In this document: piece after piece, positions 26,937 through 34,908 of the stretch
Numbering within the stretch: the stretch's first letter is position 1
Layout: every line of letters begins with the position of its first letter
NCBI RefSeq assembly: GCF_000427445.1
Contig: NZ_KE386496.1
Coordinates: forward strand, 1,601,585 to 1,665,584
DNA: 64,000 bases
Source of the DNA: Methylocapsa acidiphila B2
GTDB taxonomy: Bacteria > Pseudomonadota > Alphaproteobacteria > Rhizobiales > Beijerinckiaceae
Direction: 5' to 3'
Notes under the pieces: generated by a model
What the model saw: only the letters and a program-made list of their open reading frames with translations
What the model was told of the DNA's origin: nothing
Databases searched by the model: none
Position numbers and translations under genes: made by a program

Positions 26937-27500
26937 TTATGCGCTCCTTGTGGGTAGGAGGTCGATGATCTTCTGCGTCACGCCGGTTTCACCGAGTCGC
27001 GGAAAGACGTTCCTGATGCTGTAGACGTGAGCCTCGGGACGCATGTCGGTCATGGCGTCGACGGCGAGGGTGACATTGAAACCCGCCTCATAGGCTTGGC
27101 GCGCCGTCGACTCGACGCCGGTCCCCGTCGCAACGCCCGCGATCACCACTTGGGTGACGTCCCGCGCTTTCAACAATGCTTCGAGATCCGTGCTGGCGAA
27201 GGCGCCCCACGTCCGCTTGGTCACCGCGATGTCCTGGGGTTGTTGATTTAGCTCCGGAATGAGGTCGGTCCACCCATCCGGACGGGGACCCGTTTGACGC
27301 GGCTGCTCCGTTCGCCCCGGCGCACCGCCGGCGACGTTAACGAGCACCACCGGCAGGTCGCGCTCGCGGAAAGCGTCGGCCAACGCCCGAGCCCGCTCGA
27401 TGATGTCGCCAATCAGGGGAATAGCCGAAAGACCGACGACGCCCTTCTGCAGGTCAACGATGATCAGGGCGGTGTTCGAATCAAGCGTGGTCAGCGCCAT
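26937..27500 (-). CDS. Isochorismatase-like hydrolase lacking the catalytic cysteine
   Basis: The 187-residue protein has the isochorismatase/cysteine hydrolase fold. It shows ALIIVDLQKGVV (catalytic Asp), AVTKRTWGAFASTDLEALLKARDV (Lys region), and VVIAGVATGTGVESTARQAYEAGFNVTLAVDAMTD. In nicotinamidase-like members the last motif carries a nucleophilic Cys, where this protein has Gly, as in isochorismatase itself. The cytoplasmic substrate is unknown. It is the second gene of the marR operon, 52 bases after marR. Confidence 0.85.
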   Translation of the reverse strand: MALTTLDSNTALIIVDLQKGVVGLSAIPLIGDIIERARALADAFRERDLPVVLVNVAGGAPGRTEQPRQTGPRPDGWTDLIPELNQQPQDIAVTKRTWGAFASTDLEALLKARDVTQVVIAGVATGTGVESTARQAYEAGFNVTLAVDAMTDMRPEAHVYSIRNVFPRLGETGVTQKIIDLLPTRSA

Positions 27501-27552
27501 TGGGATTTTCCATTAAAATTTCGATGCCCTGGTCGGCCGACAAGCCGAATCG

Positions 27553-28005
27553 TCAGTCATCGACGAGCCGCTTGAGCAGCTCGACGGCCTTTGCGAGTTC
27601 AGCTTGTTCCTGCAGGGAAAGGCGGGCCTGGATGGTGCGGGACAGCCAATCCTGCCGCGCCGCTCGCCCGTCCCGAACCCATTTGCGGCAGGCGTCCGTA
27701 AGCGAGAGAAGGCTTTGCCGGCCGTCGTTCGGGTCGGGCGCCCCGCTGACCAGTCCAGCGCCTTCCAGCGCAGCGATGACTGCAGCCATGGACTGCGGTC
27801 GCATGCCCTCCGCTCGGGCAAGGCCCGATGCTGTCGCCGAGCCTTCCTTTTCCAGGCGCAAGAGCACGGACACCTGGGACGGCGTCAGATCTCCTACGTG
27901 CGCCTGCTCGCGCAGCCGGCGCTTCAGCTTGCCGAGCAAGGCGCGGAGGTCCTGCGCCAAGGCTGAGGCGCTTATGATCTGTTGAGTGTTCGGTGCGACG
28001 TCCAT
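27553..28005 (-). CDS. MarR-family transcriptional regulator
   Basis: The 150-residue protein has the MarR winged helix: LTPSQVSVLLRLEKEGSATASGLARAEGMRPQSMAAVIAALEGAGLVSGAPDPNDGRQSLLSLTDACRKWV. A dimerisation helix follows. MarR proteins repress operons and release on binding aromatic or toxic compounds. It is the first gene of the operon with the hydrolase, membrane protein and MFS pump. A perfect 15-bp palindrome overlaps its promoter, the classical arrangement for autorepression. Confidence 0.92.
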   Translation of the reverse strand: MDVAPNTQQIISASALAQDLRALLGKLKRRLREQAHVGDLTPSQVSVLLRLEKEGSATASGLARAEGMRPQSMAAVIAALEGAGLVSGAPDPNDGRQSLLSLTDACRKWVRDGRAARQDWLSRTIQARLSLQEQAELAKAVELLKRLVDD

Positions 28006-28025
28006 GTCGGACCGTTTAATATTTA

Positions 28026-28040
28026 GACAGGTAACCTGTC
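28026..28040 (-). promoter_or_regulatory. MarR operator overlapping the marR promoter
   Basis: GACAGGTAACCTGTC is a perfect palindrome with 7-bp arms, 21 bases before the marR start. On the minus strand a perfect -35 box TTGACA (28037-28042) overlaps it, with AT-rich -10-like TATTAA about 15 bases on. Repressor bound here would block RNA polymerase. Confidence 0.75.
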
Positions 28041-28052
28041 AAGTTAATCTAA

Positions 28053-28065
28053 TCAGGTTTCCTGA
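28053..28065. promoter_or_regulatory. Second operator-like dyad upstream of marR
   Basis: TCAGG-TTT-CCTGA is an inverted repeat centred 26 bp from the main MarR palindrome, and it shares the CAGGT/CCTG core. It may be a second, weaker MarR site. Confidence 0.45.
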
Positions 28066-28340
28066 ATATTTGGAGTTGGCGGGGACATGACGACCGGCTG
28101 ATCGCGCAATGTGTCGACGGAACGGGGGGAGCGAGTCGGCAGATGCGTTCAATGGCCCGCTATCTCTAGGCGTGCGATCGAAAGCTGCCGGATTGCATAC
28201 GGCCAACGGGCTATGCGCCGAATGTCTGCTGTCGCCTTGCCTGCTCCCGGGGAAGCAGAACGTCTAGGAACCGCTCTTCAGAGACATGCAGGTCAGCAAG
28301 GGTCAGTATCCGCTTCGTTTCACAAGCGGATCTCACCCTC

Positions 28341-29018
28341 TCAAATCAGCCCCGCCGCGATATTGATCGTCAGGGCCAGGATCGCGCTGTTGAAGAAAAA
28401 CGCCAGAATGGAATGCACCAGCGAAACTCTACGCATTTCCTTGGCGGTAATTTCCACGTCGGCGGTCTGCGAGGCGACCCCGATAATGTAGGAAAAATAG
28501 AGAAAGTCGAAATAATCCGGCGTGGGCGTCCCAGGAAACTTCAAGCCGCCGGCATATCTGGACGCTTCGGCCGAATCGGGCTTTGGCTCATCAAAATATT
28601 CATGCGCATAGTGAAAGGCGTAGGTCAGATGGATAAAGGTCCAGGCGCTGACGATCGTCGTTCCCGCAAGCGCGATATGGAGGCCCTTCAGGAGCCCGGA
28701 CATCTCCTTGACCGAGGCGAGCTGGGCGACGATGGCGCCGATGGAAGCGAATCCGGCGAGGCTGGTCAGCACCAGAATGAAGAACCGTCCCTCATCGCTC
28801 GCCTTCGCGCGGCGGCGCATCGTCGCCTCGTTGGCGTGAGCCATAAGCCAAAAGGACGTGATGAAATAGAGCCAGGAGCCGACATTCCAGGCGATCAAAA
28901 GACGCGTGCTGAGGTGAACGGCGTGGGGCAGGACGAACCCGGTGACGGCGGCGGCCGCGACGCCCAGAAAAAGGCGCGGATGGCCTCGCACGATGCGCAA
29001 GTGGCGGAGGAAACGCAT
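28341..29018 (-). CDS. DUF1345 membrane protein
   Basis: The 225-residue protein has about five membrane helices. It ends with the DUF1345 signature GLKFPGTPTPDYFDFLYFSYIIGVASQTADVEITAKEMRRVSLVHSILAFFFN. The family is widespread in proteobacteria and of unknown role. ATG 29018 has AAAGGAG six bases upstream and is preferred to the GTG at 29039. It lies 33 bases downstream of ispA on the same strand, so the two may share a transcript. Confidence 0.88.
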   Translation of the reverse strand: MRFLRHLRIVRGHPRLFLGVAAAAVTGFVLPHAVHLSTRLLIAWNVGSWLYFITSFWLMAHANEATMRRRAKASDEGRFFILVLTSLAGFASIGAIVAQLASVKEMSGLLKGLHIALAGTTIVSAWTFIHLTYAFHYAHEYFDEPKPDSAEASRYAGGLKFPGTPTPDYFDFLYFSYIIGVASQTADVEITAKEMRRVSLVHSILAFFFNSAILALTINIAAGLI

Positions 29019-29051
29019 GCGCAGCTCCTTTGGCGTCACAGAGACACGACC

Positions 29052-29984
29052 TCAGTTTTTGCGGGCGGCGACGAAACGCGCCGTCTCCTTCAAAATGGAT
29101 GCGCCGGCCCCCTGCGGAAAACCGTCAAGGGCGGCGATCGCGGCCGCCGCGAGCCTGTCGCGCCTCTCCCGCGCGGCCTCAAGGCCTAAGGCCGCGACCA
29201 GGGTCGCCTTATTGCGCTCGGCGTCCTTGCCGGCCCGCTTGCCGAGCGCCGCCTCATCGGCCTCGACGTCGAGAATGTCGTCGGCGACCTGGAAAGCGGC
29301 GCCGAGCGCAAGGCCATATTCAGAAAGCGCAGCCTTGGCCTCGGCGCTTGCCCCGGCGATGATCGCGCCGGCCATGACGGCGTAATGCAACAAGGCCCCG
29401 GTCTTCATGGCTTGAAGCTCGATCACCGCCTCCGGCCGATGTGGCTCCCGCGCGTGTTCCGCCTCGAGATCGAGCACCTGGCCGCCGATCATGCCACCGA
29501 GGCCGGCCGCCCGCGCCAGCGACAGCACAAGATCCGCGCGGATCGTGGGATCGGCATGCGTGGCGGGGTCCGCCGTCACGTCAAAGGCGTAAGTCAAGAG
29601 GCCGTCGCCGACAAGAATGGCGGTCGCTTCGTCGAAGGCCTTATGCGTAGTCGGCCGGCCGCGGCGCAGATCGTCATTGTCGAGCGCCGGCAGATCGTCA
29701 TGCACGAGCGAATAGCAATGGATCATCTCGAGCGCCGCGGCGGCGCGCAACACCCCCTCGCCTTCCACGCCAAAGAGCCGCGCGGTCTCGACCAGCAGGA
29801 AGGGCCGGAGCCTCTTGCCTCCGCCGAGGCTCGAATAACGCATGGCCTCGAGGAAGCGCGCCGGCCGCGTGGTCTCGCCCGGAAGCGGCGATGCGCCGAG
29901 GAGCCGATCGAGCAGGCTTTCGATCGCGGCGGCGACTGCGTTCAATCGCGCCTCGAATTCGGCCGTCGCTCCGCCATGCGTCAT
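29052..29984 (-). CDS. ispA: (2E,6E)-farnesyl diphosphate synthase
   Basis: The 310-residue protein has the short-chain prenyl synthase motifs: GGKRLRPFL, the first Asp-rich motif HDDLPALDNDDLRRGRPTTHK, LVGDGLLTYAF, GGQVLDLEAE, and the second Asp-rich motif QVADDILDVEAD. It condenses isopentenyl diphosphate with dimethylallyl and geranyl diphosphate to make farnesyl diphosphate, for quinones, undecaprenyl phosphate and hopanoids. It is divergent from mtgA. Confidence 0.93.
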   Translation of the reverse strand: MTHGGATAEFEARLNAVAAAIESLLDRLLGASPLPGETTRPARFLEAMRYSSLGGGKRLRPFLLVETARLFGVEGEGVLRAAAALEMIHCYSLVHDDLPALDNDDLRRGRPTTHKAFDEATAILVGDGLLTYAFDVTADPATHADPTIRADLVLSLARAAGLGGMIGGQVLDLEAEHAREPHRPEAVIELQAMKTGALLHYAVMAGAIIAGASAEAKAALSEYGLALGAAFQVADDILDVEADEAALGKRAGKDAERNKATLVAALGLEAARERRDRLAAAAIAALDGFPQGAGASILKETARFVAARKN

Positions 29985-30141
29985 TTTTTGCGATCCTTCC
30001 GATTAATCCCGCGACTGGCGTGGCGTCGACGCGGAAGCGCCCAGATCGGCCTGACGCCGCCCGCCAATAAAGTCGCGGCTGGGCTTGCCCGATCGGACGA
30101 GATCGGTCAAGGCTCGCCCATGTCCTCGATTAGGCTCGCCT

Positions 30142-30837
30142 ATGTCCTCGAGATCCGGCCGAACCGGCGTCGTCGGAACGCTCGCCAAAATCGTCTTGAG
30201 CCTCATAGTGGCGCTCGGCCTCTGCGTCATAGCCCTGATCGCCGCATATCGTTTCGTACCCCCGATCTCCACGCTGATGCTCGGGCGCTGGGCCGAGGGC
30301 GAGCCGGCGGAGCGCATCTATGTTCCCCTCGAGCGGATCTCGCCCGCCCTGCGCACCGCCGTCATCGTCTCGGAGGACGCCCAGTTTTGCCGCAACGACG
30401 GCGTTGATTGGGGAGCGCTTCGGGAAGTCGTCGATGCGGCCGACGAAGAGGGGCCTTCGCGCGGCGCCTCGACCATCACCATGCAGACCGCCAAGAATCT
30501 TTTCCTGTGGCCGTCCCGATCCTTTATCCGCAAGGGAATCGAAATTCCGACGGCGCTGCTTCTGAACATGGCTTGGCCCAAGAGACGCGTGCTCGAAGTC
30601 TATTTGAACATCGCCGAATGGGGCGACGGCGTTTTCGGCGCCGAAGCCGCTGCGCGGCGCTATTTCCACAAGAGCGCGGACAGGCTCGACGCCGCCGAAG
30701 CGGCCCTGCTCGCAACCGCATTGCCGAACCCGCGCCGACGCGATCCGGCGAAGCCGACGCGCCGGCACGCGGGGCTCGCCGCCCGGATCATGGCGCGGGC
30801 GAAAACGGCCGAAACGCTCGTCGAATGCGTGCGATGA
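30142..30837 (+). CDS. mtgA: Monofunctional peptidoglycan glycosyltransferase
   Basis: The protein of 231 residues has an N-terminal membrane anchor (VLSLIVALGLCVIALIAAYRFV). It then carries the GT51 motifs: VIVSEDAQFCRNDGVDW with the catalytic Glu, RGASTITMQTAKNLFLWPSRSFIRKGIEIPTALLLNMAWPKRRVLEVYLNIAEWG and FGAEAAARRYF. It polymerises lipid II into glycan strands without a transpeptidase domain. ATG 30142 gives MSSRSGRTG, and a longer frame from 30085 is possible. It lies upstream of rpmF, an order common in this group. Confidence 0.93.
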   Translation: MSSRSGRTGVVGTLAKIVLSLIVALGLCVIALIAAYRFVPPISTLMLGRWAEGEPAERIYVPLERISPALRTAVIVSEDAQFCRNDGVDWGALREVVDAADEEGPSRGASTITMQTAKNLFLWPSRSFIRKGIEIPTALLLNMAWPKRRVLEVYLNIAEWGDGVFGAEAAARRYFHKSADRLDAAEAALLATALPNPRRRDPAKPTRRHAGLAARIMARAKTAETLVECVR

Positions 30838-31158
30838 AACGCTTTTCGAGATAGCCAGCGCCCGCGTTTCGTTGTAAGAGGCCCGACTGAACTCGATTTT
30901 TCGAGAGTGGGCTCGAGCGCCTTTCAACCGCCCGGCGTCGATCAGTCGGAGAGAAAAAGCTCAAGCTTCAAATGCTTGAACCTTTTCCCCATCGATGCGA
31001 TCGAGACGGCTTCTTCGGGAAAGGTGTTGGGGTCCGCGCAAGCAAAACCCGATCGCCCAGGCGCTTAGGGTATTTGTCTGTTTGTTTTATTGGATGAGAC
31101 GCGCGCGAGGCCGACGGCCTTTTTCCGAATTCATCCACGAGGGATCAAAGAGAGCAAA
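30838..31158. other. Intergenic region mtgA-rpmF
   Basis: This 321-base region presumably contains the rpmF promoter and leader. No clear hairpin, RNA gene or -35/-10 pair stood out. Confidence 0.35.
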
Positions 31159-31347
31159 ATGGCTGTTCCGAAACGCAAAACGTCTCCTATGAAGCGGGGC
31201 TTCCGCCGTTCCGCGGATGCGCTCGCGGCGCCGACCTATGTCGAGGACAAGGATTCCGGCGAGCTTCGCCGTCCGCATCACATTGATCTCAAGACCGGCA
31301 TGTATCGCGGCCGTCAGGTGATCACGCAAAAGACGAAAGAGGCCTGA
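31159..31347 (+). CDS. rpmF: 50S ribosomal protein L32
   Basis: The 62-residue protein [20 protein letters not shown] through the C-terminal [16 protein letters not shown] is a typical alphaproteobacterial L32 without zinc cysteines. The start at 31159 is fixed by the universal [10 protein letters not shown]-terminus. In-frame sequence above it is not part of the protein. A strong terminator follows. Confidence 0.97.
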   Translation: MAVPKRKTSPMKRGFRRSADALAAPTYVEDKDSGELRRPHHIDLKTGMYRGRQVITQKTKEA

Positions 31348-31401
31348 AGCGCCTTGGTCCTTCGGCCGCGCCGAAGGACGATCTCGCTAAACTTAAAAAA
31401 A

Positions 31402-31433
31402 AGCCGGCCAGAAGCGATCTGGTCGGCTTTTTT
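31402..31433. terminator. Bidirectional terminator between rpmF and the MAPEG gene
   Basis: AGCCGGCCAGA (31402-31412) pairs with TCTGGTCGGCT (31418-31428) with one G-T pair and a 5-base loop. Six T follow on the plus strand and eight A precede it. It serves the convergent rpmF and MAPEG genes. Confidence 0.93.
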
Positions 31434-31454
31434 CTGTTGGCCGCCTGCCCCTCG

Positions 31455-31841
31455 TCAAACAATCTGGCCGAAAATCAAGATCAAGCCGACGATCGATATG
31501 GTCCAGACCAGAGTGCGCAGATAAGGCACGCCCGCCGTAAAGACCAAGGCATAGGCCAGTCGCGCGAAAAAGAAGATCTCCGCGCCTAGCGCCGTCGTGT
31601 CATTGGTGCGGCCAGCGATTTGCGCGACAAGGATCAAAGGCGCGAACAGCGCGAGGTTCTCAAGCGCGTTCAGATGAGCCTTTCGCGCCCTTTCCGCCCA
31701 TCCGGTCAGCTTCGGCATGAATTCACGGTTGCCGACGAGCTCGTCCAGGCCGACTTCCTTCGTCGCGCCCGCGACGGCTAACAGCATCTGCGCGAATGTG
31801 AGCGCCACCGTCCAAGCCAGAAGCTTAAGTTCAATCGTCAT
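31455..31841 (-). CDS. MAPEG-family membrane protein
   Basis: The 128-residue protein has four membrane helices. It has the MAPEG features: a charged first loop (GNREFMPKLTGWAERARKAHLNALENLALFAPLILVAQ), the conserved ARKAHLNALENL, and FFARLAYALVFTAGVPYLRTLVW. Eukaryotic MAPEG proteins act in glutathione and eicosanoid metabolism, while bacterial members are mostly uncharacterised. It is convergent with rpmF. Confidence 0.88.
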   Translation of the reverse strand: MTIELKLLAWTVALTFAQMLLAVAGATKEVGLDELVGNREFMPKLTGWAERARKAHLNALENLALFAPLILVAQIAGRTNDTTALGAEIFFFARLAYALVFTAGVPYLRTLVWTISIVGLILIFGQIV

Positions 31842-31913
31842 CTGCTTCCCCTCCGCAAAAATACGAAAATCCTATCTCGGCGAGGCTGACGATCGCCCGC
31901 CGGGCTCGCCGCC

Positions 31914-32870
31914 TCACGCCGCGGCAAGCAGCCTTTTCGACACCAATTCTCGCAGCCCCTGGAGGTCGCGGGCGAAAATCCGGATGCCCTCGGACAGCTT
32001 CTCGGTCGCCATCGCGTCCTCGTTGAGGATAAAGCGGAAGGTCTTTTCGTCGAGCGACAGACGCGCCGGCGGATGCGCGGCTGCAGTCTGCGGATCAAGC
32101 CGGCGCGGCAGATCGCCGGTGCTTTTAGCGAGTTCGTCGAGCAATTGCGGCGAGATGGTCAAGCGATCGCAGCCCGCGAGCGCCTCGATTTCGCCAATGT
32201 TGCGGAAGGACGCGCCCATGACCACGGTCTGCATGCCATAGGCTTTGTAATAATTGTAGATTTGCCGCACCGAGAGCACGCCCGGATCGGTTTCCGCCGT
32301 ATAGGTCTTGCCTTCATTCTTGACGTGCCAATCGAGAATTCGTCCGACAAAGGGCGAGACCAGATAGGCCCCGGCGTCCGCGCAGGCCACGGCTTGGACC
32401 AGCGAGAAGATCAAGGTCATATTGCAGTCGATTCCCTCGGCCTGCAGGATCTTCGCGGCCTTGGCGCCCTCCCAAGTGGCCGCGATCTTGATGAGGATGC
32501 GGTCACGCCAGACGCCGCGCTTTTCATAGGCCGCGATAATGGCGCGGGCCTTAGCGATCGTGCCCTCAACGTCGAAGGAGAGATCGGCGTCGACCTCGGT
32601 CGAGACCCGTCCGGGCACGATCCTGGTCAATTCCTCGCCGAAATTGATCACCAGCCGGTCGGCGATCTCGCTCGCCATGCGGTTATGGCTCTGCCCCCAG
32701 AGGATCGCCTCTTCCACCAGGCTCGCATAGGCCGGCAATTGGGCGGCCTTGAGGATCAGGCTGGGGTTTGTGGTCGCATCGACCGGCGAGAAAGCGCGAA
32801 TCGATTCGATGTCGCCGGTATCGGCGACGATCGTCGTCATGGTTTTCAATTGGTCAAGCTTGGAGAGCAT
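31914..32870 (-). CDS. tal: Transaldolase (TalB type)
   Basis: The 318-residue protein is a full-length classical transaldolase. It begins MLSKLDQLKTMTTIVADTGDIESIRAFSPVDATTNPSLILKAA, carries RILIKIAATWEGAKAA with the Schiff-base Lys, CNMTLIFSLVQAVACADAGAYLVSPFVGRILDW and VMGASFRNIGEIEALAGCDRLTISPQLL. It transfers a three-carbon unit between sugar phosphates in the pentose phosphate pathway, and in methylotrophs it can also serve ribulose monophosphate or related cycles. Confidence 0.96.
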   Translation of the reverse strand: MLSKLDQLKTMTTIVADTGDIESIRAFSPVDATTNPSLILKAAQLPAYASLVEEAILWGQSHNRMASEIADRLVINFGEELTRIVPGRVSTEVDADLSFDVEGTIAKARAIIAAYEKRGVWRDRILIKIAATWEGAKAAKILQAEGIDCNMTLIFSLVQAVACADAGAYLVSPFVGRILDWHVKNEGKTYTAETDPGVLSVRQIYNYYKAYGMQTVVMGASFRNIGEIEALAGCDRLTISPQLLDELAKSTGDLPRRLDPQTAAAHPPARLSLDEKTFRFILNEDAMATEKLSEGIRIFARDLQGLRELVSKRLLAAA

Positions 32871-33076
32871 GGCGGGATCCGCTTGAAATAAAGACGGGCT
32901 CTGGGAGGACGAAGATCTCTCCGCACCCCCACCATAGAAAGCAAACGCCTAGAGCCACGTTCGATTTGGCTTTGCAATTCAACGCATAGGCCGGGACATT
33001 GTTTCCGCGATCGAGAGTCGGCGGCCAATCGCCCCGTCAGGAGCGAGGCAATCGGCCTTCTCGGGCAAACCGCGCG

Positions 33077-33493
33077 CTACCGGATCAAGCGAAGCAGAGC
33101 CAGCCCGGCTTTGGTGCGCAGCTCCTTTGCGTCAAGCGTGCCGTCATTGTCGACATCTGCCGATTTGAAGAGCTTTTCGACGATCGCGAGATATTCATCC
33201 TTGGACAAGGTTCCATCATTGTCCGGATCGCCCGCCTTGAAGGCGCCTTTGCTCAACCGCCCGCCGACTTCCTTCGGATCGAGCGTATCGTCGCTGTCCT
33301 TGTTCAGCTTGTCGAAATAATCGGCCGCTGCAACCTTGACCTCAGCAAGATCGAGCGTGCCGTCATGATCCTTGTCCAACGCGGCGATCGCGCTCGAGGC
33401 CAAGGCAGCGCTTGCGCCGGACGAGAAAGCTACTGTCGCGGCCAGGACTCCGCAGAAACCGATTTTGCTGACTAAGAAACGGCGATCGATCAC
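33077..33493 (-). CDS. Lanmodulin-like EF-hand protein, exported
   Basis: The 138-residue protein has a signal peptide with a Tat-like DRRFLVSK and cleavage near GASA (29). Four EF-hand loops follow at 40-51, 64-75, 89-100 and 113-124: DKDHDGTLDLAE, NKDSDDTLDPKE, DPDNDGTLSKDE, DVDNDGTLDAKE. The loops are separated by 12, 13 and 12 residues, far shorter than in calmodulin but the spacing I recall for lanmodulin. Surrounding residues (FDKL, YLAIVE, C-terminal LIR) also match. Lanmodulin is a periplasmic protein that binds lanthanides very tightly. Pro at loop position 2 is kept only in loop 3. GTG 33493 has GGGAG upstream, with ATG 33511 as an alternative. It follows tonB by 150 bases on the same strand. 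Confidence 0.8.
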   Translation of the reverse strand: MIDRRFLVSKIGFCGVLAATVAFSSGASAALASSAIAALDKDHDGTLDLAEVKVAAADYFDKLNKDSDDTLDPKEVGGRLSKGAFKAGDPDNDGTLSKDEYLAIVEKLFKSADVDNDGTLDAKELRTKAGLALLRLIR

Positions 33494-33601
33494 GATATTT
33501 TGCTCCCGCATCACGGGCAAAGCCCTGCCGGCTCGCGCATCATGTGCAACGAGCAGACGACATGCTCGCGCATTTAGCCCCAAAAGTCACGTCTTCCACA
33601 C

Positions 33602-33639
33602 TGGCCGCTGCGCATTCCGATGCTTCCGAGCAGCGGCCA
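33602..33639 (-). terminator. Hairpin between tonB and the lanmodulin-like gene
   Basis: TGGCCGCTGC (33602-33611) and GCAGCGGCCA (33630-33639) are a perfect 10-bp inverted repeat around 18 bases, starting five bases after the tonB stop. Only ACTTTTGG follows, so it would be a weak or partial terminator, or an mRNA-stabilising stem. Confidence 0.5.
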
Positions 33640-33643
33640 TGTT

Positions 33644-34405
33644 CTAGGGGTGGAAATTAATCGCGATGGTCACGCCGTTTGGACCCTGCGGCGGCGGAGG
33701 CGGAAAAGAGCCGGCGCTTCGAACCATGCCCAGAGCCGCCTGATCGAGCGACGCCGAGCCGGAACTCCTGGAGATCCGCGCCCCGTAAGGTGCGCCCGAC
33801 GGGCTAACTGAAAACGACAGTCCGACGACCCCGCTTACGCCCATTCCGCCCGGCTTGTGCCGAACCAATATGGCGCGAACTTGGCTGCCCCATTGCGAGC
33901 TCGACATGCTCGAGCCGGCGTTGCCTTGCCGCGCCGCGGACGCCGCCTGCGTGGCGCCGGAACGAACCGGCGCAGTCGTGCGGGGCGCGGGCGGCTCATG
34001 CGTCTGCTTCACGACAGGCTTTGGCGTGACGGTCTCGACTTTTTTAGGCTTCGGCTTCGGCTTGGGTTTCGGAGCCGCCACCAGAACGGCCTCAGGCTTA
34101 GGCGCGGGAGCGAGATCGGGAACCGTGATCGTCTCGGGCGGCTCGACCTCTTCCGGCGTCGCTTCGGTCATTTGCGGACCCGGAGCGACGTCCATGGTGG
34201 TCTCAGCCGGCGCGGTCGCCTCCAGCGGAGCGAGCTCGATCATCACGGCCGGAGCCGTCGACGCGGAATCGTCGGCGGCCGGCCGACGCGTCAGCCAAAA
34301 GACGAAACTCGCGTGCAGGACGAGGATGAGAAAAGCCGCGCCGATCCACGCCAGCACGGAGCGGTCTTCGCCATGATGAAGAACCGCGGCTGCGTGGCCC
34401 CTCAA
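33644..34405 (-). CDS. tonB: Energy transducer TonB
   Basis: The 253-residue protein has one N-terminal membrane helix (VLAWIGAAFLILVLHASFVFWL) and a long Pro-rich periplasmic spacer with KPKPKPKPKK. The C-terminal TonB domain has VRAILVRHKPGGMGVSGVVGLSFSVSPSGAPYGARISRSSGSASLDQAALGMVRSAGSFPPPP and ends VTIAINFHP. TonB passes proton-motive energy from ExbB/ExbD to outer-membrane receptors. It starts with TTG overlapping the exbD stop, so the two are coupled. The receptor at 38371 is the likely client. Confidence 0.93.
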   Translation of the reverse strand: MRGHAAAVLHHGEDRSVLAWIGAAFLILVLHASFVFWLTRRPAADDSASTAPAVMIELAPLEATAPAETTMDVAPGPQMTEATPEEVEPPETITVPDLAPAPKPEAVLVAAPKPKPKPKPKKVETVTPKPVVKQTHEPPAPRTTAPVRSGATQAASAARQGNAGSSMSSSQWGSQVRAILVRHKPGGMGVSGVVGLSFSVSPSGAPYGARISRSSGSASLDQAALGMVRSAGSFPPPPPQGPNGVTIAINFHP

Positions 34406-34902
34406 GGCTTTGCTTCCGGCGTTGGAGCGCTCTGGGTCTGCGGCTGCCCAGATCCCTGACTTGGCGAGCCCGACGGCGCGGTCCCTCCGGCCCCCTCCAG
34501 ACCGACCAGGCCGATCTTCAAATAGCCGGCGGCGCGCAAGAGATTCATCGTGTCCATGATGTCCCCGTAGGAGACGACCTTGTCGGCGCGAACGAAAACG
34601 CGCTGCTCCCGGTCGAACCCGGTCGCGGCGTCGAGCGCGGCGGCGAGACCGTCGCGCGCGACCGGGTCTTCGCCGAGGGCGAGGGCAAGGTCTGATTTCA
34701 CGGTGAGGAAAAGGGGCTTGTCCGGCCGCGGCGCCGGCTGCGCCGTGGAAGCCGGAAGATCGACATTGACGTCGACGGTCGACAAAGGCGCGGCGACCAT
34801 GAAAATGATGAGCAGGACGAGGATGACGTCGATAAAGGGCGTGACATTGATCTCGTGAGTCTCCTCGAGATCATCGTCACCTGAGACGAGGCGAACGGCC
34901 AT
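34402..34902 (-). CDS. exbD: Biopolymer transport protein ExbD
   Basis: The 166-residue protein has ETHEINVTPFIDVILVLLIIFMVAAPLSTVDVNVDLP, the ExbD membrane helix with its essential proton-carrying Asp. A periplasmic domain follows with PLFLTVKSDLALALGEDPV and VFVRADKVVSYGDIMDTMNLLRAAGYLKIGLVGLE. The tail is Gln/Ser/Pro-rich. It partners ExbB, encoded six bases upstream, and TonB, whose start overlaps its stop. Confidence 0.95.
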   Translation of the reverse strand: MAVRLVSGDDDLEETHEINVTPFIDVILVLLIIFMVAAPLSTVDVNVDLPASTAQPAPRPDKPLFLTVKSDLALALGEDPVARDGLAAALDAATGFDREQRVFVRADKVVSYGDIMDTMNLLRAAGYLKIGLVGLEGAGGTAPSGSPSQGSGQPQTQSAPTPEAKP

Positions 34903-34908
34903 GCGCTG

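Larger units (their letters stand above)
28006..28340. other. Intergenic region carrying the marR control elements
   Basis: This 335-base gap between the marR and DUF1345 genes contains the marR promoter and two operator-like dyads between 28026 and 28065. The rest (28070-28340) shows no gene or RNA I can support. Confidence 0.6.
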
